35,212 nucleotides of DNA from Candidatus Eisenbacteria bacterium (GTDB lineage Bacteria; Eisenbacteria; RBG-16-71-46; SZUA-252). The DNA lies in assembly GCA_005893275.1 (NCBI GenBank), contig VBOW01000001.1, positions 1 to 35,212 of the forward strand, given 5' to 3'. Within the stretch, counting starts at the first letter, position 1. Every line of letters begins with the position of its first letter. The notes below the pieces were generated by a model, which made no database searches, was not told the origin of the DNA, and saw only the letters and a program-made list of their open reading frames with translations. Shown piece after piece: positions 14,745 through 21,856 of the stretch. Made by a program: the position numbers and the translations under genes.

Positions 14745-15856
14745 CGGAAGGCGCGTACGCTTTCGAGGAGATTCAGACCTTTCAGGAATTCCTCGCCCTC
14801 GAAGACGAGTGGAACGACCTTCTGGACGGAAGCCTCGCGGATCTGCCCTTTCTCCGACACGAATGGTTTCGCATCTGGTGGTCGCAGTTCGGCGTCCAGC
14901 ACAGGCTCGCGATCATTCTCGGAAGACGGGGGAGGAAGGTCTGCTTCGCGGCCCCCTTGATGGAGCGGAGCCGACGGATGATGGGACTGCCGCTCACCTG
15001 CCTGCAATCGTTGACGAATGATCATTCCTGCCGGTTCGACCTCTTGGTGCGGGAGGGAGAGGAATCGGCCCTGGAGCGGTTCTGCGGATACCTCGCCCGA
15101 AGGCCGCGACCGTGGGACCTGCTCCTCCTCCAAGATGTGGCGGAGGACAGCCCGGTGCTTCCCGGACTGATCCGCGCCGCCCGCAATGCCGGGTACCGCG
15201 CGGAAGCCGATCATGCGTACACCTGTCCGTATCTCCCGCTGGGCGGATCGTGGGCGGATTACTGGAGCGGGCTCAAACCAAAGTTCCGCTCGAACATTCG
15301 GAATCGCTCCACGAGAGTCGTTCTCAGGGGCCCCCTCGATTTCCGCGTCGCTTCCGATCCCGAGCAGGTTGCGGCCGCGTTGGCCGTCGGGATCGAGCTG
15401 GAACAGAGGAGCTGGAAAGGCAACGCAGGAAGCGCGATCGCATCCGATCCGTCCGTCGCGGCCTTTTACACCCAGTGGATGCAGGTCGCCGCCGACCGGG
15501 GATGGGCCCGTCTCTCCCTGCTGACCGTTGGCTCCGAGCCCGCCGCCTTCGACTGCGGGCTGCGTTACCGGGACCGCTTCTACTCGGTCAAGATCGGCTA
15601 CGACCCCGAGTTCGCACCGTACTCCGTCGGCCAGCTGCTGAAGCGAGAGCTGCTCCAGAGGCTCTTCGCGGAGGGCGTGAGAGAGTACGACTTCTTGGGC
15701 GAAATCAATGATTCGAAACGAGACTGGCTCCCGCGGACACGGGAGCACGAGTGGATCTTCGTGTACGGACGGGGAATCCTCCCGCGCTTGCACTACGCAT
15801 ACAAATTCCAGCTTCGTCCAAGAGTGAAGGCGCTGTTGAAACGGGCGGGGAAGTGA
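14741..15856 (+). CDS. FemAB/GNAT-like (BioF2/CelD-type) acyltransferase 1
   Basis: A 371-residue acyltransferase-like protein with a double-GNAT fold of the Acetyltransf_6/CelD type seen in polysaccharide loci. Family landmarks are EFLALEDEWNDLLDGS, FLRHEWFRIWWSQFG, LAIILGRRGRKVCFAAPLM in the N-terminal half and KPKFRSNIRNRSTRV, LEQRSWKGNAG, RLSLLTVGSEPAAFDCGLRY and FYSVKIGYDPEFAPYSVGQL in the C-terminal half. The YSVGQLLKRELL segment corresponds to the SPG-type turn of this family. Probable role: N- or O-acylation of an EPS sugar. It is a diverged paralogue of the genes at 17198 and 18414, sharing the EW-x2-LL and WW-x-QFG patterns. ATG overlaps the previous stop; GTG of the next gene overlaps its stop. 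Confidence 0.85.
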   Translation: MTEGAYAFEEIQTFQEFLALEDEWNDLLDGSLADLPFLRHEWFRIWWSQFGVQHRLAIILGRRGRKVCFAAPLMERSRRMMGLPLTCLQSLTNDHSCRFDLLVREGEESALERFCGYLARRPRPWDLLLLQDVAEDSPVLPGLIRAARNAGYRAEADHAYTCPYLPLGGSWADYWSGLKPKFRSNIRNRSTRVVLRGPLDFRVASDPEQVAAALAVGIELEQRSWKGNAGSAIASDPSVAAFYTQWMQVAADRGWARLSLLTVGSEPAAFDCGLRYRDRFYSVKIGYDPEFAPYSVGQLLKRELLQRLFAEGVREYDFLGEINDSKRDWLPRTREHEWIFVYGRGILPRLHYAYKFQLRPRVKALLKRAGK

Positions 15857-16992
15857 AGCCAAGGATCCCGTTCATCCAGCCGCTTACTCCCGGGGATTTC
15901 CTGGGCGCCAGACGAGAAACGTTGGCATCCATCGCGCCGCCAGGCACGCGACACCAACTCTACTACCTGGCGCGAAACGCGATTTGGCACGGAGTCCGGG
16001 CGCTCGGGCTCAAGGAGGGGGATGAGGTGCTGGTGCCCGCGTATTGCCACGGGGTGGAAATCGACGTGCTCCTCGCGCTCGGGCTCAAGCTCCGCCGCTT
16101 CCGGATCGATGCCTCGGTGCGCCTCGACCCCTCGGAGATCGCCCGGCTCATCTCCCGCGACACGCGGGCGATCTACGTCACTCATTACTGGGGCTTTCCT
16201 CAACCGATCGAAGCCATCCGAAACCTGGCGGATGGCCACGGTCTGCCTCTAATCGAGGACTGTGCTCTCTCCATGTTTTCCAAGTCCGGAGACAGACTCC
16301 TGGGCACATTTGGCAGCATGGCGATCTATTGCATCTACAAGACGCTGCCGGTTCCCCATGGAGGGGTCCTTGTGCTCAACCGGGACTCCCTGCCGATGCC
16401 GGCGGCACCGATACCGCCCGATCGCACATCGACCGCCGCCTATTGCGTCCACCGCGGTCTCGACTGGTTGGAGTTGAGATGGGGGGAGCCGGGGCACCGG
16501 GTTGCCGAGCTGGCCCGTTCCGTGGCCCGAGCCCTCAAGGGATGGAGCAAGCATGCGCCGGTGTTGGTCGACACGAACCGCCTGGATCCCCGTTTCCTCG
16601 ACCTCGGCATCTCACCCCTGGTGTCGTACCTGATCTCGCGAGCCGACGCCGAGGCAATCGCGCGTCGACGCAGAGAGAATTACGCCTGCCTGCTGAAGCA
16701 CCTCGATCCTCAAGTCCGCGTGGTCCACCCCGATCTGCCTGCCGGGGTCTGCCCCCACTCCTTTCCGATCCTCGCGCAGGACAAGGAATCGCTCCAAGCG
16801 AGGATGCAGGAGGAGGGGATCGAGACCATAAATTTTTGGTCTCGGACCCACCCCGCCATCTCCGAGGAGTCCTTTCCCGAGATCGGGTTTCTCAGGCGGC
16901 ACGTCCTCGAAATCCCGGTTCATCAGAGGCTTCACCCGGGGCACATGAAATACATGGCCCATACCTTGAACCGGGTGGCCCGGTGGACATGA
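15853..16992 (+). CDS. DegT/DnrJ/EryC1-family PLP aminotransferase
   Basis: A 379-residue PLP-dependent enzyme of the sugar aminotransferase family, expected to convert a nucleotide-linked ketosugar to an aminosugar with glutamate as amino donor. Motifs in order: LYYLARNAIWHGVRALGL, EGDEVLVPAYCHGVEIDVLL, YVTHYWGFPQPIEAI, LIEDCALS (the aspartate that holds the pyridine nitrogen), LLGTFGSMAIYCIYKTLPVPHGG with the probable Schiff-base lysine, and HQRLHPGHMKYMAHTLNRV at the end. The lysine context is KTLPVPHGG rather than the common K-x-G-E-GG, so activity on a usual substrate is not certain. Its GTG overlaps the acyltransferase stop, and its stop overlaps an ATG that now begins only a degenerate gene remnant. 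Confidence 0.85.
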   Translation: MKPRIPFIQPLTPGDFLGARRETLASIAPPGTRHQLYYLARNAIWHGVRALGLKEGDEVLVPAYCHGVEIDVLLALGLKLRRFRIDASVRLDPSEIARLISRDTRAIYVTHYWGFPQPIEAIRNLADGHGLPLIEDCALSMFSKSGDRLLGTFGSMAIYCIYKTLPVPHGGVLVLNRDSLPMPAAPIPPDRTSTAAYCVHRGLDWLELRWGEPGHRVAELARSVARALKGWSKHAPVLVDTNRLDPRFLDLGISPLVSYLISRADAEAIARRRRENYACLLKHLDPQVRVVHPDLPAGVCPHSFPILAQDKESLQARMQEEGIETINFWSRTHPAISEESFPEIGFLRRHVLEIPVHQRLHPGHMKYMAHTLNRVARWT

Positions 16993-17190
16993 ATCTTGTT
17001 GCGGAGGCCGTTCCTGCCCTCGCGCGCCGCGGCTCCATCGTGCCCGACGCGCGCCTCAAGAAGTCGCAGTATACTCTTGGGGGGGCGCTGATTTGGGCCG
17101 CTGGAGCGCCACGTTCCGATTGGAAGCGGAGATGCTGAACCGGAGCCTGCGAACGACCGCGAAAACGGCGCTGCGCCGAAAAGATCCCGA
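16989..17190 (+). pseudogene. Collapsed remnant of a FemAB/GNAT acyltransferase gene
   Basis: Three blocks match the intact gene that follows, in order but with the sequence between them missing. 17001-17033 is identical over 33 bases to 18002-18034. 17046-17094 resembles 18149-18197 (protein DARLKKSQY versus DPRLKQTQY). 17096-17185 closely resembles 18326-18415 (RWSATFRLEAEMLNRSLRT versus RWGAAFRLEAERLDRSLRT). The gap between blocks one and two equals a 102-base in-frame deletion; that between two and three equals 127 bases and shifts the frame. The ATG at 16989 overlaps the aminotransferase stop (ATGA), as functional genes here do, so it may be the original start. What remains in that frame encodes only about 49 residues and cannot form an acyltransferase. 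Confidence 0.85.
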
Positions 17191-17197
17191 GGACGAA

Positions 17198-18433
17198 GTG
17201 ATCGAACCGGCATCGAGGAGCCTCAAGAAGGAGATCGGGGGCCGAGATGGGTTTGCGCGGGCGACACGCCCTCCTACGAGTCTTGTTGCGAGCCTATGCC
17301 GAAGCACCGAGGAATTTTCCCTTCTGGCGGACGAATGGGACGGGCTCCTGGAGCGGAGTCGATCCCATTCCGTGTTCTTGAGCTGGGGATGGCTCTATGC
17401 CTGGTGGCGCCAGTTCGGAGGCGGGCGAGAGCTCGCTCTGATCCTCGTCCGGGATCCCGCGGGGCAGCTTGTGGGGATCGCGCCGTTCTGCCTCGAGCGC
17501 CGGGGGAGGATTCCTTCGGTCCGGGTGGTTTCCTTTCTGGGAACGGAGCGGGTCAGCTCGGAATACTTGGACGTGATCGCGGACCCGGCACGCGAGGAAG
17601 ATGTTCTGGCGGCGGTGTGGCATGCCCTCATGGGGGAGGGGAAGAATTGGGACTGGCTCCGGCTCACGGACCTGCTCGAGTCGTCCCTGGTTCTGCGGCA
17701 TCTCAGGCCCCTGTGCGAGCAGGCGGGCTACCGAACGGTCCTGTCCAACTCGGAGGTCTGCCCCTATTTGACCCTTCCACCCACGGCGGAGGCGCTCCCG
17801 AAGTGCTTGGGACCGAATATGAGGGGAAACGTCAAACGCAAGATTCAAAAGCTTCGTGAGATCGGAGCGGACCTCGTTCCCCTCGAAACCGTGGAGGAAA
17901 TGAAGTCCGCGTTGCCGACCCTCTTCGATCTCCACGCGAAGCGCTGGGCCGCCCGGCGGCTCCGCGGGAACTTCTGGGATCCCCGCGTTCGCGCTTTTCA
18001 CGCGGAGGCCGTTCCTGCCCTCGCGCGCCGCGGCAGGATTCGTCTCTTCGAGCTCCGCGTCGATCGCCGCCCGATCGCGTTCCAATACGCGCTTCGCTTT
18101 CGGGACACCTTTTTCCTGTATCAGGTCGGCTTCGATCCGCTTACTCCGGACCCGCGTCTCAAACAAACTCAATACAGTCCGGGTGTGGCGTTGATCGGGC
18201 TCTGCCTGGAAGACGCCGTACGAGAAGGCCTCCGGGAGGCTGATTTCCTGCGCGGAGGGGAGGGCTACAAGCTCGAATGGACCAAATCCTCGAGAACGAC
18301 TTCGTGCCTGACGGCCGTCACCCCCGGCCGCTGGGGCGCCGCGTTCCGATTGGAGGCGGAGAGGCTGGACCGGAGTCTACGAACGATCGTGAAAAAGGTG
18401 CTGCGCCGCCAGGGTGCCGATGTCTCGCTATGA
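17198..18433 (+). CDS. FemAB/GNAT-like (BioF2/CelD-type) acyltransferase 2
   Basis: A paralogue of the gene at 14741, sharing EEFSLLADEWDGLLERS, FLSWGWLYAWWRQFGGG, LALILVRDPAGQLVGIAPF, then PNMRGNVKRKIQKLRE, FDLHAKRWAARRLRG, RIRLFELRVDRRPIAFQYAL and FFLYQVGFDPLTPDPRLKQ. A double-GNAT acyltransferase of EPS decoration is the likely role. The start is uncertain. The frame is open back to TTG 17093, with ATG at 17132, but that part is the tail of the decayed upstream copy. GTG 17198, with GAGGA at 17189-17193, is the first start after the remnant and gives 411 residues. The first 20 or so of these still have no family counterpart. The end overlaps the next gene by 20 bases. Confidence 0.85.
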   Translation: MIEPASRSLKKEIGGRDGFARATRPPTSLVASLCRSTEEFSLLADEWDGLLERSRSHSVFLSWGWLYAWWRQFGGGRELALILVRDPAGQLVGIAPFCLERRGRIPSVRVVSFLGTERVSSEYLDVIADPAREEDVLAAVWHALMGEGKNWDWLRLTDLLESSLVLRHLRPLCEQAGYRTVLSNSEVCPYLTLPPTAEALPKCLGPNMRGNVKRKIQKLREIGADLVPLETVEEMKSALPTLFDLHAKRWAARRLRGNFWDPRVRAFHAEAVPALARRGRIRLFELRVDRRPIAFQYALRFRDTFFLYQVGFDPLTPDPRLKQTQYSPGVALIGLCLEDAVREGLREADFLRGGEGYKLEWTKSSRTTSCLTAVTPGRWGAAFRLEAERLDRSLRTIVKKVLRRQGADVSL

Positions 18434-19604
18434 ATCGGCGTTGACTTCCGAGCCTCACGACCCCGTTTCGGTCGAGGTGGATTGGTACGACCGACTCGAG
18501 CACATCGAGGCGCTCGAACCCGCTTGGCGAAGCCTCGAAAAGTGCGTGGGATCCCGGATGATTTTCGCGGGTCCGGATTTCGTCATTCCCTGGTACCGCC
18601 ATTTCTGCGGCTCCGGATGGACTCCCCTCCTGGGAACCGCGTGCGCGGGCGGCCGGCTGGTCGGGCTGGCACCCCTCGTGATGTGGAACGGATCGCTGGG
18701 GAAGGTCCCGCTCCGCCGCGTTGATTTCGCCGGGCACCAGTGGGATGCGGGGGAGTTCCTTGCGGAGGAAAACGCTCCGCGACCGGCGGGCGCCCTGCTG
18801 GAGGCCCTCGCGCAGCGGAGGAAGTTCGACGTTCTTTGTTTCGGAGGATTCGAGCCCCAGTCCAGGATACTGGGAGAGCTTCGCGACGCGGCGGCTCGCG
18901 TCGGATTTCCGGCGATCACGAAGAGCTATGCCTATGCGACTGTCGACCTGCGTGGCGGATTCGAAGCGTATTGCCGTTCCATGACCAACAACTTCCGGCG
19001 GAATCTGAGACGGCACAGGTCCAAGGTGGAGTCCGCGGGCGTGCCGGGCCTGGATCGCTTTCTCCCGCCTCAGCCGATCGGAGCGTTGCCCGAATACCTG
19101 GAGCGCGTGTTCCGGATCCAGGAACGCAGCTGGAAGGCCCGAATGGGACCGCCTTCTCCACGGCACCGCGGTTTTTTCGACGAGTCGGTCCGTCGCTTTG
19201 CGGAGCGGGGGATGATCGACATCGGCATTCTGACAATCGATGGAGAAGACGCCGCGTTTCTCGTGGGGGTTGTCGAGCGAGGTGTTTACTATGATTTCAA
19301 CATCTCCTTCGACTCGAGATTCGAGAACCTCTCTCCCGGCACGTATCTGTTACATGAAATCTTGAGAACGCTCCCGGACGCCGGTGTGCATACCGTGGTC
19401 TCCCACGGAGACCACGAGTACAAGCGTCGCTGGGCCACCGGTCTTGTTCCGCAGACGCGGGTATTTTTCTTCGGGTCGGGCCCGCGGGCCGTCCTTGCGC
19501 GGGCGACCAGATTCATGCTCCCCGCCGCATGGAGGAGCCTCCGCCGACGATCCGCTCGAGCGGCGTCCAAAGATCCGGGTAGCCAGAGATGGACGCGATC
19601 GTAG
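18414..19604 (+). CDS. FemAB/GNAT-like (BioF2/CelD-type) acyltransferase 3
   Basis: A 396-residue protein of the same acyltransferase group but further diverged. Landmarks: HIEALEPAWRSLEK, MIFAGPDFVIPWYRHFCGSG, LLGTACAGGRLVGLAPLVM, RVDFAGHQWDAGEFLAEE, FEAYCRSMTNNFRRNLRRHR (the basic helix after the strand), IQERSWKARMG, IDIGILTIDGEDAAFLVGV and YDFNISFDSRFENLSPGTYL with the SPGTYLLHE turn that is characteristic of Acetyltransf_6 proteins. The start is GTG at 18414 or, two codons later, ATG at 18420; both lie inside the end of acyltransferase 2. The last 30 residues are basic and may be disordered. Its tail overlaps the start of the GT-deacetylase fusion by 16 bases. Confidence 0.85.
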   Translation: MPMSRYESALTSEPHDPVSVEVDWYDRLEHIEALEPAWRSLEKCVGSRMIFAGPDFVIPWYRHFCGSGWTPLLGTACAGGRLVGLAPLVMWNGSLGKVPLRRVDFAGHQWDAGEFLAEENAPRPAGALLEALAQRRKFDVLCFGGFEPQSRILGELRDAAARVGFPAITKSYAYATVDLRGGFEAYCRSMTNNFRRNLRRHRSKVESAGVPGLDRFLPPQPIGALPEYLERVFRIQERSWKARMGPPSPRHRGFFDESVRRFAERGMIDIGILTIDGEDAAFLVGVVERGVYYDFNISFDSRFENLSPGTYLLHEILRTLPDAGVHTVVSHGDHEYKRRWATGLVPQTRVFFFGSGPRAVLARATRFMLPAAWRSLRRRSARAASKDPGSQRWTRS

Positions 19605-21856
19605 CCACGGGGTCCGAACGGGGACCGCGGCGGGACGCCGCCTCGCGTCGGCCGCTTCGAGTGATGCACGTAGTGAATGCCCTGGGGGTCGCAGGCCTGG
19701 AATACGGGGTGATCAAGATCTGCAACGGGCTGGACCCCACCCTGTTTGAGCCGAGCGTCTGCAGCATCCGCTTCGAGGGAGACGGGGCGCGGGAGATTCT
19801 CCATAGCCGTATCCCGAGCTTCCAGCTCGACAGGGGGCCGGGCGAGGATTTTCGGGTGGTGCCTCGCCTGGCCGAGCTTCTTCAACGCCAGCGGATCGAT
19901 ATCCTCCATTCTCACAATTGGCTGACGTGCTTCTACGCCCTCGCCGCCGCCTACCTCGCCAGGACTCCCGTCGTGATCCATGGCGAGCACGGCCGCGACG
20001 AGCTGGAGGTTCCAGCCGAGCGTCTGGGCCGGAGACGCCTCCTGGCGCAGCGGGCGCGTCACCTTGTGACCGTGTCGGAGAATCTCCGCATGGAGATGAT
20101 CAATCGGTGGCTGCTTCCAGGGGAACGGATCACCTCCATCCCCAACGGAGTGGACTTGGCCGCCTTCGGGTCCGACTACGATTGCGATTCCCTCCGGCGT
20201 GAATTCAATCTCGAGCCGTCCCACCGCGTCATCCTGAACATCGGCCGGATTGAACCCATCAAGGATCACGCGACGCTTCTCGAGGCCTTCGCGAGGGTGC
20301 ACCAGCGCCGCCCGGAATGCCGCCTGCTCCTCGTCGGGAAAGGAGAGCGCGCGGGTCTGGAGTCCCAGACAGCCGCCCTGGGAATCCGGAGCACCGTTCT
20401 GTTCGCCGGCCTCCGGCGGGAGATTCCCCCGATTCTTCGAATGAGCGCGGTCTACGTTAACTCATCGCGCTTCGAGGGAATGTCGAACACCATTCTCGAG
20501 GCGATGGCCTCCCGGCTTCCGGTGGTGGCGACGGCCGTGGGCGGCAACCCGGAGCTCGTTCGCGACGGTCGAACGGGCTATCTGGTTCCGCCGGGAGACC
20601 CGGCCTCGATGGCGGACCGTCTGGAGCGACTCCTGGGGGACCCGAACCTGAGCGCGGAGATGGGTCGCGAGGCCCGGCGAATCGTGGAGACCCACCACTC
20701 CCTCGATGGAATGATTCGTGCCTACGCGGAGCTCTACACCAGCGTGTGGCAACGACGGTCCCTCGAGCGACACGCTCCCATCGCGGAGCGGCTGCGGCTG
20801 GCGGCGGCGGGCGTCCTCTGTCGTGCGCGGCGGCGACCGCCCAGGAGTCCGCGGACACCGCCGCGGCTGATCATTCTTGCCTACCATCGGGTCCTCCCCC
20901 TGTCGGAGGCGCTCCGGTACCCATTCCCGGGAATGGTCCTTGCTAAGGATCTCTTCGAAGCTCAGATGTGGCACCTCTCGCGGCGATACAACGTCCTGCC
21001 GTTAGGACGCGCGATCCGTTCCCTCCAAACGGGTGATCTTCCCGAGGGGGCGGTCGCGCTTACCTTTGACGACGGCTACGCCGACAACTACGAACACGCA
21101 TGGCCCATTCTGGAGCGGTGCGGGCTACCCGCGACGTTCTTCCTCGTCACCCGCGCCGTGGATCGAGAGCTCGTTCTGTGGTGGGATGAAGTCGCCGCGG
21201 TCGTGGAGCGTCTCGCCACGGGGGGAGCTGCGGCCAAGGCGGTCGATCTCGTCCGGCTCCCGAAGCCCGTGGGCGAAATTCTTTCGGCCCTCGATCATGG
21301 AGCGTCCGCGCAGACCGTGTGCCTCCGGCTGGTTCGAGCGCTCAACGGGACTCCGCGCGAGGGACGGACGAGCGTGCTGGAACGGCTCGGAATCCCGCAG
21401 CCGCGCGTGGATGGGGATCGTCCCAACATCATGATGACCTGGGCGCAGGTCCAGGAAATGCGCGCCTCCGGCGCGGAGTTCGGCGCCCACACGGAAGCAC
21501 ACGAATTCCTCGACGAGACGGACCCGCTGACGACGCGACGCGAGATCGGCGGCAGCGTCCGGACGATCACCGAGCGTCTGGGGGCCCGAGTGACGCTCTT
21601 TGCCTACCCCAGCGGACGCTTCTCGCCTTCGGTTCTTCCCGCGCTCCGCGAAGCCGGAATCGAGGCCGCGGTGACCACCGAGGGGGGGTGGAATGGCCCG
21701 GGACAGGACCTCTACCGGCTGAAGAGGATGGACGCGGGATTCGCATCCACCCGGACGCGATTCTCGCGCAGCCTATTCGATGCCGAGGTGCAGGGAGTCT
21801 TCAATCCAATCCGAAAACTCGCAGAGGGACTGATCTCACAGAGGATCGACGCCTGA
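19589..21856 (+). CDS. Fusion of GT4 glycosyltransferase and CE4 polysaccharide deacetylase
   Basis: A 755-residue two-domain protein. Residues about 22-385 form a GT-B glycosyltransferase like the stp2 (TIGR03088) family of PEP-CTERM loci: VMHVVNALGVAGLEYGVIKI, DILHSHNWLTCFYA, VVIHGEHGRDELE, VSENLRMEM, SIPNGVDLAAF, VNSSRFEGMSNTILEAMAS. A basic proline-rich linker (about 405-425) leads to a NodB-like CE4 domain: LIILAYHRVLP, LTFDDGYADNYEHAWPIL with the catalytic Asp pair at 494-495, the metal-binding H634-x3-H638 in FGAHTEAHEF, and LFAYPSGRFSP. The expected role is sugar addition followed by N-deacetylation of a HexNAc residue by one polypeptide. No signal peptide is visible, so both domains appear cytoplasmic, unlike most exported CE4 enzymes. 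No stop or start signal separates the domains. Confidence 0.92.
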   Translation: MDAIVATGSERGPRRDAASRRPLRVMHVVNALGVAGLEYGVIKICNGLDPTLFEPSVCSIRFEGDGAREILHSRIPSFQLDRGPGEDFRVVPRLAELLQRQRIDILHSHNWLTCFYALAAAYLARTPVVIHGEHGRDELEVPAERLGRRRLLAQRARHLVTVSENLRMEMINRWLLPGERITSIPNGVDLAAFGSDYDCDSLRREFNLEPSHRVILNIGRIEPIKDHATLLEAFARVHQRRPECRLLLVGKGERAGLESQTAALGIRSTVLFAGLRREIPPILRMSAVYVNSSRFEGMSNTILEAMASRLPVVATAVGGNPELVRDGRTGYLVPPGDPASMADRLERLLGDPNLSAEMGREARRIVETHHSLDGMIRAYAELYTSVWQRRSLERHAPIAERLRLAAAGVLCRARRRPPRSPRTPPRLIILAYHRVLPLSEALRYPFPGMVLAKDLFEAQMWHLSRRYNVLPLGRAIRSLQTGDLPEGAVALTFDDGYADNYEHAWPILERCGLPATFFLVTRAVDRELVLWWDEVAAVVERLATGGAAAKAVDLVRLPKPVGEILSALDHGASAQTVCLRLVRALNGTPREGRTSVLERLGIPQPRVDGDRPNIMMTWAQVQEMRASGAEFGAHTEAHEFLDETDPLTTRREIGGSVRTITERLGARVTLFAYPSGRFSPSVLPALREAGIEAAVTTEGGWNGPGQDLYRLKRMDAGFASTRTRFSRSLFDAEVQGVFNPIRKLAEGLISQRIDA
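21841..21845 (+). promoter_or_regulatory. Ribosome-binding site that supports a CTG start
   Basis: GAGGA (within AGAGGATCG) is followed by seven bases and then CTG at 21853-21855. The CTG overlaps the stop codon of the fusion gene as CTGA, in the same manner as the ATGA and GTGA overlaps elsewhere in this operon. No ATG, GTG or TTG lies in frame nearby. Confidence 0.6.

Noticed and set aside
14654-15862. Minus-strand open frame of about 402 codons opposite acyltransferase 1
   Set aside because: It has no family features, and it lies across the junction of two well-supported plus-strand genes.
16989-17138. The 49-codon ORF beginning at the ATGA overlap as a functional small gene
   Set aside because: All of its recognisable sequence matches internal pieces of the neighbouring acyltransferase, which is better explained as a deletion remnant.
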